From NCBI RefSeq assembly GCF_943913955.1, contig NZ_CALUAE010000025.1:1-64000 (forward strand): a stretch of DNA of 64,000 nt, given 5' to 3'. Positions 8,872-18,230 of this stretch are shown piece by piece. Within the stretch, counting starts at the first letter, position 1. Every line of letters begins with the position of its first letter. Both the position numbers and the translations under genes were made by a program. The stretch is from Mycolicibacterium bacteremicum (GTDB lineage Bacteria; Actinomycetota; Actinomycetes; Mycobacteriales; Mycobacteriaceae). Below the pieces are notes generated by a model. That model ran no database searches. It was not told the origin of the DNA and worked only from the letters and a program-made list of their open reading frames with translations.

Positions 8872-10317
8872 ATGCCAAGTCCCTCCGTCACTTCCCCGCA
8901 GGTAGCCGTCAACGACATCGGCTCCGCGGAAGACTTCCTCGCCGCCATCGACAAGACCATCAAGTACTTCAACGATGGCGACATCGTCGAAGGGACCATC
9001 GTCAAGGTGGACCGCGACGAGGTCCTGCTCGATATCGGCTACAAGACCGAAGGCGTCATTCCTTCGCGCGAACTGTCCATCAAGCACGACGTCGACCCCA
9101 ACGAGGTCGTTTCCGTGGGCGATGAGGTCGAAGCCCTGGTCCTCACCAAGGAGGACAAGGAAGGCCGCCTGATCCTGTCCAAGAAGCGCGCTCAGTACGA
9201 GCGGGCCTGGGGCACCATCGAGGAACTCAAGGAGAAGGACGAGGCCGTCAAGGGCACCGTCATCGAGGTCGTCAAGGGCGGCCTGATCCTCGACATCGGC
9301 CTGCGCGGCTTCCTGCCCGCGTCGCTGGTCGAGATGCGTCGCGTCCGCGATCTGCAGCCGTACATCGGCAAGGAGATCGAGGCCAAGATCATCGAGCTGG
9401 ACAAGAACCGCAACAACGTGGTGCTGTCCCGCCGCGCCTGGCTGGAGCAGACCCAGTCCGAGGTGCGCAGCGAGTTCCTCAACCAGCTCACCAAGGGCGC
9501 CATCCGCAAGGGTGTCGTGTCCTCGATCGTCAACTTTGGCGCCTTCGTCGATCTCGGCGGTGTCGACGGCCTTGTGCACGTCTCCGAGCTGTCCTGGAAG
9601 CACATCGACCACCCGTCCGAGGTTGTCACCGTCGGCGACGAGGTCACCGTCGAGGTGCTCGACGTCGACATGGACCGCGAGCGGGTTTCGCTGTCGCTCA
9701 AGGCGACCCAGGAAGATCCGTGGCGCCACTTCGCCCGCACCCACGCGATCGGCCAGATCGTGCCGGGCAAGGTCACCAAGCTGGTGCCGTTCGGCGCGTT
9801 CGTCCGCGTCGAAGAGGGCATCGAGGGTCTGGTGCACATCTCGGAGCTCTCCGAGCGCCACGTCGAGGTCCCGGACCAGGTGGTCCAGGTCGGCGACGAC
9901 GCCATGGTCAAGGTCATCGACATCGACCTGGAGCGGCGCCGCATCTCGCTGAGCCTCAAGCAGGCCAACGAGGACTACACCGAGGAGTTCGACCCCTCGA
10001 AGTACGGCATGGCCGACAGCTACGACGATGCGGGGAACTACATCTTCCCCGAGGGCTTCGACGCCGACACCAACGAGTGGCTCGAGGGCTTCGACAAGCA
10101 GCGCACCGAATGGGAGGCCCGGTACGCCGAGGCCGAGCGTCGGCACAAGATGCACACCGCGCAGATGGAGAAGTTCGCCGCTGCCGAGGCCGAAGAGGCT
10201 GCCCGCCCGTCGTCCTCCAGCAGCTCGTCGCGCTCGGAGGGTGAGTCCGCCGGCGGTTCGCTGGCGAGCGACGCCCAGCTGGCCGCCCTGCGTGAGAAGC
10301 TCGCGGGCAACGCCTAG
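8872..10317 (+). CDS. rpsA: 30S ribosomal protein S1
   Basis: 481 aa, the same length as M. tuberculosis RpsA and nearly identical over the first 440 residues. Four S1 RNA-binding domains span roughly residues 35-105, 120-190, 208-278 and 293-365 (for example GVVSSIVNFGAFVDLGGVDG). S1 recruits structured mRNAs to the ribosome. The start MPSPSVTSPQVAV at 8872 matches the family; an in-frame ATG at 8833 would add 13 unlike residues. The tail differs from M. tuberculosis: a polyserine run (PSSSSSSSRSEGES) occupies the stretch before the conserved GGSLASDAQLAALREKL end. The C-terminus has been discussed in relation to pyrazinoic acid. Confidence 0.97.
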   Translation: MPSPSVTSPQVAVNDIGSAEDFLAAIDKTIKYFNDGDIVEGTIVKVDRDEVLLDIGYKTEGVIPSRELSIKHDVDPNEVVSVGDEVEALVLTKEDKEGRLILSKKRAQYERAWGTIEELKEKDEAVKGTVIEVVKGGLILDIGLRGFLPASLVEMRRVRDLQPYIGKEIEAKIIELDKNRNNVVLSRRAWLEQTQSEVRSEFLNQLTKGAIRKGVVSSIVNFGAFVDLGGVDGLVHVSELSWKHIDHPSEVVTVGDEVTVEVLDVDMDRERVSLSLKATQEDPWRHFARTHAIGQIVPGKVTKLVPFGAFVRVEEGIEGLVHISELSERHVEVPDQVVQVGDDAMVKVIDIDLERRRISLSLKQANEDYTEEFDPSKYGMADSYDDAGNYIFPEGFDADTNEWLEGFDKQRTEWEARYAEAERRHKMHTAQMEKFAAAEAEEAARPSSSSSSSRSEGESAGGSLASDAQLAALREKLAGNA

Positions 10318-10334
10318 CAGTTCGTTTCTTCGGA

Positions 10335-10359
10335 CGCCCCGGCCCATTGGGCCGGGGCG
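10335..10359 (+). terminator. Hairpin terminator after rpsA
   Basis: An 11-bp perfect GC stem (CGCCCCGGCCC with its complement) and 3-nt loop, followed by TTCGTCGTTT. It lies 18 nt after the rpsA stop. Confidence 0.75.
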
Positions 10360-10394
10360 TTCGTCGTTTCGCGAGCATTGGGGACCACCTGCTC

Positions 10395-10454
10395 GCGAGC
10401 AGTCGCAAAACTGCCCAAATACCGTCAGATCGGGGCTGTTTTGTGTCTGCTCGC
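10395..10454. repeat. Long imperfect palindrome between rpsA and coaE
   Basis: Arms 10395-10416 and 10433-10454 (22 nt each, 19 paired) begin GCGAGCAG and end CTGCTCGC. A very similar palindrome lies between pheT and argC (55674-55733), which points to a dispersed REP/MITE-like element. Confidence 0.6.
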
Positions 10455-10475
10455 GCGATTGGAGAGACTGTGGCG

Positions 10476-11639
10476 GTGCTGCGAATTGGGCTGACCGGCG
10501 GAATCGGCGCCGGCAAATCGACCGTGTCCTCGACCTTCTCCGACCTCGGCGCCATCGTCGTCGACGGCGACATCATCGCCCGCGAGGTCGTCGAACCGGG
10601 AACCGAGGGGCTGGCCAAGCTGGTCGAGGCGTTCGGTGACGGCATCCTGCAGCCCGACGGCGCGTTGAACCGGCCGGCCTTGGCCGCGGTCGCCTTCAGC
10701 GATGACGGGAAGCGCCAGACGCTCAACGGCATCGTGCACCCGCTGGTCGCGCACCGGCGCTCCGAGCTGATCGAGGCCGCCGGGTCGGAGGCGGTGATTG
10801 TCGAGGACATCCCGCTGCTGGTCGAATCCCAGATGGCACCGATGTTCCCACTGGTCATCGTCGTCAACGCCGATGCCGAGCTGCGGGTGCGGCGGCTGAT
10901 CGAGTACCGCGGCTTCTCCGAGGAGGACGCCCGGGCCCGTATCGCCGCGCAAGCGACCGAGGAACAGCGCCGCGCGGTGGCCGACATCTGGCTGGACAAC
11001 TCCGGGTCGGCCGGCGCGCTCGTCGAACAGGCCCGCGAACTGTGGCATGAGCGCATTGCGCCCTTCGCACACAATCTCAAGCTGCGCCGGCCCGCGCACC
11101 GCGCCCCTTCGGTCGTCCCGTACGACCCGAGCTGGCCCGATCAGGCCGGGCGCATCCTGGCCCGGTTGAACACCGCCTGCGGGCACCGTGCCGTGCGCAT
11201 CGACCACATCGGGTCGACCGCGGTGCCGGGGATGGACGCCAAGGACGTCATCGATGTGCAGGTCACGGTGCCGTCGCTGGAGGTGGCTGACGAGTTGGCC
11301 GATGCGCTGCAGGCCGCGGGCTACCCGCGGGTGGACCGGTACACCTCGGACACCCCGCACGGGTCCGACCCTGCGTTGTGGGGCAAGCGGTTTCACGCCT
11401 CGGCGGACCCGGGTCGGCCCGCCAATGTGCACCTGCGCGTCGACAACTGGCCCAACCAGCGGTTCGCGCTGCTGTTCGTCGCCTGGTTGAATGCCAATCC
11501 CGGTGTGCGTCAGGACTATTCGGCCGCCAAGCAGGCCGCCCTGGGGGCACCGGACTACACCGAGGCCAAGGAGCCGTGGTTCCTGGACGCCCATCGGCGT
11601 GCCTGGGAATGGGCCCAGAGCACGGGCTGGACCGCCTGA
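10476..11639 (+). CDS. coaE: Dephospho-CoA kinase fused to a GrpB/UPF0157 domain
   Basis: 387 aa. The first 200 or so residues are the kinase, with P-loop GGIGAGKS (Lys14) and the CoA-binding DGDIIAREVV segment; it phosphorylates dephospho-CoA in the last step of CoA synthesis. Residues from about 215 form a UPF0157/GrpB nucleotidyltransferase-like domain (VVPYDPSWPDQAGRIL, RIDHIGSTAVPGMDAKD), a fusion also found in M. tuberculosis CoaE. The GTG at 10476 gives VLRIGLTGG as in that species and has GGAGAG about 9 nt upstream; a GTG two codons earlier is also possible. Confidence 0.95.
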   Translation: MLRIGLTGGIGAGKSTVSSTFSDLGAIVVDGDIIAREVVEPGTEGLAKLVEAFGDGILQPDGALNRPALAAVAFSDDGKRQTLNGIVHPLVAHRRSELIEAAGSEAVIVEDIPLLVESQMAPMFPLVIVVNADAELRVRRLIEYRGFSEEDARARIAAQATEEQRRAVADIWLDNSGSAGALVEQARELWHERIAPFAHNLKLRRPAHRAPSVVPYDPSWPDQAGRILARLNTACGHRAVRIDHIGSTAVPGMDAKDVIDVQVTVPSLEVADELADALQAAGYPRVDRYTSDTPHGSDPALWGKRFHASADPGRPANVHLRVDNWPNQRFALLFVAWLNANPGVRQDYSAAKQAALGAPDYTEAKEPWFLDAHRRAWEWAQSTGWTA

Positions 11640-11643
11640 CCGG

Positions 11644-12201
11644 TCAGGTCTGCGGGGGAGCCTCGGGTGCCGGTTGCTGCGGATACCCCGGCAGTGCGGG
11701 GGCGCCCTGCGGCGCGACCGCACCGGTCGCCGGATCGTTCAACGGTGCGCCGCAATGGATCACGCCGTAGAGCGGGTCATCCTTGGGGCGGAACAGACGG
11801 GGCGCGATGAACTGGTCGGCCTGCGCGACGATCTGGTCGTCGACGAGGATCTCGCAGTGCAGGTTCGACCCGTAGGGCCATTCGATCGACAGTTCCATCC
11901 CGGCGAGGCTCGGATCCGACATCACGGTGTTGATCTCGAACATCTGTCCCGGCAGCATGGTCGGCTGCTCGCTGTTGACGTTGTTGTCGTCGGCCTTGTA
12001 GGCCACCACGGCCCCGCGCGAGGTGCCGTCGGCGCGAGCGCGGTAGGTGATGTTGTGCAGCAGCGGGGGCGGCAGCGGCTCGGTGGCCCCGGGCTGGGGC
12101 TGCTCGGCATCGGGCTCGGCGACAGCCGAGGCGGGCACCAACTGGCCCGCCAACAGCAGCACCGCGGCAGCGGTCAGCGCTGCGTGCCTGAGAACACTCA
12201 T
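11644..12201 (-). CDS. Secreted protein of unknown function
   Basis: 185 aa. A signal peptide (MSVLRHAALTAAAVLLLAGQ to about residue 28, cleavage near ASA) precedes a beta-rich domain with two cysteines (LHCEIL, VIHCGAP) that could form a disulphide once exported, and a Pro/Gln/Ala-rich tail. No family was recognised. It is the last gene of a three-gene minus-strand cluster. A TAAAGT box that overlaps the upstream stop codon lies 7 nt before its ATG, so it may also have its own leaderless promoter. Its stop is 4 nt from the coaE stop (convergent). Confidence 0.75.
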   Translation of the reverse strand: MSVLRHAALTAAAVLLLAGQLVPASAVAEPDAEQPQPGATEPLPPPLLHNITYRARADGTSRGAVVAYKADDNNVNSEQPTMLPGQMFEINTVMSDPSLAGMELSIEWPYGSNLHCEILVDDQIVAQADQFIAPRLFRPKDDPLYGVIHCGAPLNDPATGAVAPQGAPALPGYPQQPAPEAPPQT

Positions 12202-12211
12202 GACCGTGACT

Positions 12212-12715
12212 TTACGCCCGCCAGGTCAGGGCCACATCATGCCCGGCCAGCCAGCGGTCCAGGTCATAGCCGTGCCGGGCCAATCCGTCCACCGTCGCCA
12301 CGGCCGTGGTGATGGCGCGTTCGGCGTCCTCGGGTGTTAACAGGCCGGCGCAGACGGCGGCGACGAGTTCGTCGGTATCGGTGAGTTCGACCTCGCGGCC
12401 GGTCCGCAGCACCAGGTCCAGATAGTGGTCCTCGGCCGTCCAGACGTCCGTACCGGCGGTGTACACCCCGACATCGAGGTAGAAGTCCTGATCGCGCTCG
12501 TAGCCGGGATTGAAGTGGAAGATCGTCGCGCGCAACTGCAGCGCCGGCAGCAGCCAGGACTCCAGGTAGTGGAACTGGGCGCGGCCGGGAGCCGGCCGCG
12601 CCATGTAGAGGCCCCAGGGTGTGACGGTGAACTCCTCGACCTCGCGGATGATCCCCTTGGGATCGGTGTTGGTGCGGTGGGCGAGGTCGAAGGTCTCGCG
12701 TTTGGGTGGGTGCAT
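12212..12715 (-). CDS. DUF402 protein (Rv1632c-like)
   Basis: 167 aa, soluble, of the DUF402/FomD-like fold. Visible family features are GLYMARPAPGRAQFHYLESW, the charged YERDQDFYLDVGVYTAG strand and the late DHYLDLVLRTGREVELTDTD, whose acidic residues bind metal in characterised DUF402 nucleotide phosphatases. The substrate here is unknown. The ATG at 12715 follows the stop of the small membrane protein by one base (TGAGATG), so the two are coupled. A much longer frame continuing upstream to 15379 is only an antisense shadow of uvrB. Confidence 0.8.
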   Translation of the reverse strand: MHPPKRETFDLAHRTNTDPKGIIREVEEFTVTPWGLYMARPAPGRAQFHYLESWLLPALQLRATIFHFNPGYERDQDFYLDVGVYTAGTDVWTAEDHYLDLVLRTGREVELTDTDELVAAVCAGLLTPEDAERAITTAVATVDGLARHGYDLDRWLAGHDVALTWRA

Positions 12716-12716
12716 C

Positions 12717-13010
12717 TCAGCGCCGCCGGCGCAGGTCCAGCACCAGCGGTCCACGTCCGGCGGGGCGGGTGACGATCCGCAGCACCGCGCCGAGGACCAC
12801 GGCCACTGCGCAACCGGTCCACAGCAGGTCGGCGGCCTCCAGCCAGCTGCACTGATGGGACGGGCCCAGGCCGCCGTCCCCGCAGGTGGAGCCCAGCCGT
12901 TGGGCGATCTCGGACGGACCGGGCCACACCAGCGCGATCGCGCAGGCCGACCCCGCGACCAGCAGGACCAGCCCCAGCAGCCGGAGCGTGATGCGGACGG
13001 GTTCGGACAC
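12717..13010 (-). CDS. Small two-helix membrane protein
   Basis: 97 aa. Two hydrophobic segments, LGLVLLVAGSACAIALVW near the N-terminus and LLWTGCAVAVVLGAVLRIV near the C-terminus, flank an extracytoplasmic loop with two cysteines (STCGDGG, HQCSW). Function not recognised. It heads the operon with the DUF402 gene and is divergent from uvrB. The GTG start is 6 nt after TACCGT. Confidence 0.7.
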   Translation of the reverse strand: MSEPVRITLRLLGLVLLVAGSACAIALVWPGPSEIAQRLGSTCGDGGLGPSHQCSWLEAADLLWTGCAVAVVLGAVLRIVTRPAGRGPLVLDLRRRR

Positions 13011-13016
13011 CGCGTC

Positions 13017-13022
13017 ACGGTA
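13017..13022 (-). promoter_or_regulatory. -10 box of the small membrane protein gene (leaderless)
   Basis: TACCGT on the minus strand, six bases before the GTG at 13010. Confidence 0.45.
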
Positions 13023-13069
13023 GCGCGCCCCTGGTCATCGTGGGGAATGAAGTTGTCGGTACCCACGCT

Positions 13070-13075
13070 TAATCT
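13070..13075 (+). promoter_or_regulatory. -10 box of uvrB
   Basis: TAATCT, six bases before the uvrB ATG. The six bases contain GGAG, so initiation may be leaderless or from a very short leader. No SOS box was seen between the divergent starts. Confidence 0.5.
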
Positions 13076-13081
13076 GGAGAT

Positions 13082-15253
<2,172 letters not shown>

Positions 15254-15272
15254 CGGTGACGGGAGCCACCAC

Positions 15273-15303
15273 TTGAACTCAACCGCGGTTGAGCTTCTAG
15301 GTT
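15273..15303 (+). promoter_or_regulatory. MerR-type promoter of the MFS gene
   Basis: TTGAAC (15273-15278) and TAGGTT (15298-15303) are separated by 19 bp instead of the usual 17. A perfect 16-bp palindrome, CTCAACCGCGGTTGAG (15278-15293), fills the spacer. Elongated spacers carrying a dyad are the hallmark of promoters activated by MerR-family regulators such as SoxR and BmrR. The GTG of the exporter is 6 nt after the -10. Confidence 0.75.
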
Positions 15304-15309
15304 GACGGG

Positions 15310-16929
15310 GTGACCGACACCCATACCGCGAGCACCGGCAGTTGGCGTGCGCTGCTCGGGCCGAAACACCTTGGCGCATCGACGGTTCTCGCCGGCGGGG
15401 TGGCGCTGTATGCGACCAACGAGTTCCTGACGATCAGCCTGATGCCCAGTGCGGTCGCCGAGATCGGCGGGCAGCGCTACCACGCGTGGGTGATGACGGT
15501 GTATCTGGTGGCGTCGGTGGCGGCCGCGACGACGGTCAGCGCGGTGCTGGCCCGGTTGGGTCCCCGGTCGGCCTATCTGGCGGCGTTGACGGTCTTCGGG
15601 CTAGGCAGCGTGGGCTGTGCGCTGGCACCGACGATGGAACTACTGCTGGCCGGCCGCATCGTCCAGGGCGGGGCCGGTGGCCTGCTGGCAGGTCTGGGTT
15701 ATGCCGTTATCAACACCGCGCTGCCGCGGGCGTTGTGGACGCGGGCCTCGGCATTGGTGTCGGCGATGTGGGGTGTGGGCACGCTGGTGGGCCCGGCGGC
15801 CGGCGGACTGTTTGCGCAGTACGCCTCGTGGCGTTGGGCTTTCGGTGCCCTGGTGATCCTGACGGGCGTGATCGCGGTGTTGGTGCCGGTGGCACTGCCC
15901 CGTCGAGCGGCCGGGGCCGAGGTGCCGGTTGTCCCCATCCCGTTGTGGTCGCTGGTGTTGCTGGGCACTGCTGCGCTGCTGGTGAGCGTGGCCGGGCTGG
16001 CACCTGATCCGCGGGTCACCGGCGGGATCCTCGCGGCGGCTGTCGGGTTGGTGGCCGCGTTCCTGGTCGTCGACCGGAACGCGGCGAGCGCAGCGACGGG
16101 GGGTAGGTCTGCGGCGAGCGAAGCGACGGGGGGCAGGTCTGCGGCGAGCGCAGCGACGGGGGATAGGAACGCGGCGAGCGCAGCGACGGGGGATAGGAAC
16201 GCGGCGAGCGAAGCGACGGGGGATAGGAACGCGGCGAGCGCAGCGACGGGGGGTAGGTCTGCGGCGAGCGCAGCGACGGGGAAACGCTCCTCGGTGTTGC
16301 CGCCCACCGCGTTCCGGCGCGGCCCGCTGAAGTGGATCTATCTGACCCTCGGTGTGTTGATGGCCGCCACCATGGTCGACATGTACGTGCCGCTGTTCGG
16401 GCAGCGACTCGCTCAGCTGACGCCGCTGGCGGCCGGGTTCCTCGGTGTGGCCCTGGCCGTCGGCTGGACGGTCAGTGAGATCCTGAGCGCCTCGGTCGAC
16501 CGGCGCGCGGCGGTCACCCGCATCGTCGTGGCGGCCCCGGTGGTGATGGCGGTCGGTCTCGGTGCCGGCGCGCTGCTGGTCGGCGCTGCGATGCCGGGCT
16601 GGTCGGTGATCGCGTGGGTGGTCGCGCTGGTCATCACCGGGACGGGCATCGGGATGGCCTGGCCACACCTGTCGGCCTGGGCGATGGGCGGTGTCGATGA
16701 CCCCGCGGAGGGGCCGGTGGCGGCCGCGGCCATCAACACCGTGCAGCTGATCTGCGGTGCGTTCGGGGCGGGGATCGCCGGAGTGATCGTCAACCATTCC
16801 GGAGACGATGACGCCGGCGCCGCCCGGATGTTGTTCACCGCGTTCGCCGCCCTGGCGGTCCTGGCCGTGGCCGCGGCATGGCGGGCCGGCCGTCGGCCCG
16901 AAAGCGCAGATTCCGCACCGTCGCGATGA
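15310..16929 (+). CDS. MFS drug-exporter-type protein with internal tandem repeat
   Basis: A 539-aa major facilitator of the drug:H+ antiporter type (Rv1634-like). The first six helices include motif A-like VLARLGPRSAYLAAL and motif C-like SAMWGVGTLVGPAAGGLFAQ. The second half starts at LKWIYLTLGVLMAATMVDMYV. Between them, codons 258-324 encode seven ten-residue repeats (AASAATGDRN and variants), absent from family members I know; they account for roughly 70 extra residues and would sit in the central loop. The promoter has MerR architecture, suggesting induction by a toxic compound or oxidant. The start GTG is probably leaderless. Confidence 0.88.
   Translation: MTDTHTASTGSWRALLGPKHLGASTVLAGGVALYATNEFLTISLMPSAVAEIGGQRYHAWVMTVYLVASVAAATTVSAVLARLGPRSAYLAALTVFGLGSVGCALAPTMELLLAGRIVQGGAGGLLAGLGYAVINTALPRALWTRASALVSAMWGVGTLVGPAAGGLFAQYASWRWAFGALVILTGVIAVLVPVALPRRAAGAEVPVVPIPLWSLVLLGTAALLVSVAGLAPDPRVTGGILAAAVGLVAAFLVVDRNAASAATGGRSAASEATGGRSAASAATGDRNAASAATGDRNAASEATGDRNAASAATGGRSAASAATGKRSSVLPPTAFRRGPLKWIYLTLGVLMAATMVDMYVPLFGQRLAQLTPLAAGFLGVALAVGWTVSEILSASVDRRAAVTRIVVAAPVVMAVGLGAGALLVGAAMPGWSVIAWVVALVITGTGIGMAWPHLSAWAMGGVDDPAEGPVAAAAINTVQLICGAFGAGIAGVIVNHSGDDDAGAARMLFTAFAALAVLAVAAAWRAGRRPESADSAPSR
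16081..16281 (+). repeat. 30-bp in-frame tandem repeat, about 6.7 units
   Basis: Units begin at 16081, 16111, 16141, 16171, 16201, 16231 and 16261 (partial). The core GCGAGCG(A/C)AGCGACGGGG is nearly invariant and the last ten bases vary (GGTAGGTCT or GATAGGAAC types). The period of 30 keeps the MFS reading frame. A 21-bp stretch of the fifth unit (16204-16224) recurs exactly in argD at 59163-59183. Confidence 0.95.
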
Positions 16930-16990
16930 CTATGTGATGCCGGCTCGGTCGGTATGGGCAGCACCGAGCCATGCCGAAAAGGAGCGCCAC

Positions 16991-17743
16991 GTGTCGGAGC
17001 AGTTGGGATATCCCGAGGTCGTCTCGCGCGAACAGTGGTTAACCGCGCGGCTACGGCTGCTCGAGTCCGAGCGGGCGGCCACCCATCTGCGGGATGCCGT
17101 CAACGCCGAGCGACGCCGGCTGCCGATGGTCCGGGTGGACAAGCACTACGTGTTCGAGGGCGCGCTCGGCGAGTGCCGCCTGATCGACCTGTTCGAAGGC
17201 CGTCGACAGTTGTACGTGCACCACTTCATGTGGCTCGATGCGCTCGATCAGGGCTGCCCGAGCTGCACCGCAGCCGCCGACCTCACCTTCACCGCATCCG
17301 ACCGGACGTTGTTGCACATGAAGGACGTGACCTTCGCGTGCGTATCCCGCGCTCCGTACGCCAGCATCGCCCGGTACCGGGACCGCCATGGCTGGACGTT
17401 CCCGTGGTACTCGACCCGGGACGGGGACTTCAGCTATGACTTCCACGTCACGCTGGACCCGGCACGGGCAACGGTGCAGTACAACTACACGTCGCATGCG
17501 CAACTGCGCCGGGACGGCTGGACCGAGGCCGATCTGCGCGGTGACTGGCCGGGTGCCAGCGTCTTCCTGCAGCGCGATGGCGAGGTGTTCCATACGTATT
17601 CGACCTATGCCCGCGGACTGGACCACACCTCGGTCGGCTATCCGTTCCTGGACCTCACGCCCTACGGCCGTCAGGAGCCCTGGGAGGACTCGCCGGCCGG
17701 TTGGCCGCAGCATGGAGTGGCCGCCGGAATGCCGCATCAGTAG
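16991..17743 (+). CDS. DUF899 thioredoxin-like protein
   Basis: A 250-aa cytoplasmic protein of the DUF899 family, related to the thioredoxin/AhpC fold. Family features: VSREQWLTARLRLLESE at the N-terminus, LPMVRVDKHYVFEG, the HHFMWLDALDQGCPSCTAAAD segment with C-x2-C, and the SRDGDFSYDFHVT region with its aromatic C-terminal part. Members are often found with stress or detoxification genes; the exact reaction is not known. The GTG at 16991 has GGAG 6-7 nt upstream. It lies 61 bp after the MFS gene on the same strand and may share its promoter. Confidence 0.85.
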   Translation: MSEQLGYPEVVSREQWLTARLRLLESERAATHLRDAVNAERRRLPMVRVDKHYVFEGALGECRLIDLFEGRRQLYVHHFMWLDALDQGCPSCTAAADLTFTASDRTLLHMKDVTFACVSRAPYASIARYRDRHGWTFPWYSTRDGDFSYDFHVTLDPARATVQYNYTSHAQLRRDGWTEADLRGDWPGASVFLQRDGEVFHTYSTYARGLDHTSVGYPFLDLTPYGRQEPWEDSPAGWPQHGVAAGMPHQ

Positions 17744-18230
17744 TCCTGCTCTCGGCGCTGCTCCCACATCTCAGGACAGGTGTCGAGTTGGGCCGGAATG
17801 TCCGATTTCGGCACACGTTGTCCACGGATCGACGCAGTACAGGCGTCCGTTGTACGGACGACCGACGCGAAATTTGCTGACCTGTCGAAGGTGGTACGGA
17901 TGCGTTCTGCTGAGGCGCAGGTCAACCGACGATGTGCCTGGGATGCGTGAGCCCCAACTGGACAGTTGCGGCTCACGGTGCCATCCGGGTGAGTGGGAGT
18001 GCGCCGGGGTCGGCGATTTGTCACCTTTGCCATATCTGCGCGCTGCGGAGTTTTTCCGAAAATGCCCAAGCGGTAAATTGTTTGCTGGCAAATGGCCAGT
18101 TACGGTTTGCTGAGCGGCCCTCAAATTACTTTCGGGTAAGTTATGCAAACCGTCTTCACGTGGGCTAATTTCCTTGCATTGTCGAGCTCTGCGAGGAATC
18201 GGCACCATAACTGGAGAACTGGGTGGTCAT
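17744..18230. other. Long intergenic region upstream of the glycoside hydrolase
   Basis: No convincing gene. The part from about 18040 is clearly richer in A+T than its surroundings. A hairpin with 14-nt arms (13 paired, GTGAGCC... with ...GGCTCAC) lies at 17946-17975. Possible -10 sequences before the next gene are TAAGTT (near 18137) and TAATTT (18166-18171), the latter giving a leader of about 50 nt. The composition suggests a regulated or silenced (Lsr2-type) promoter region. Confidence 0.5.

Noticed and set aside
13011..13081. SOS (LexA) box in front of uvrB
   Set aside because: No sequence resembling the mycobacterial GAAC-N4-GTTC type box was found between the divergent starts.
16081..16281. 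Regular 30-bp units suggested a CRISPR array
   Set aside because: Units are contiguous with no unique spacers, keep an open reading frame inside a transporter gene, and no cas genes are present.
17737..18208. Minus-strand frames of 110 and 145 codons and a plus-strand frame of 78 codons
   Set aside because: Amino-acid composition is atypical (Arg/Thr/Ser/Cys rich), starts lack ribosome sites or -10 boxes, and they overlap each other; the region is better read as intergenic control DNA.
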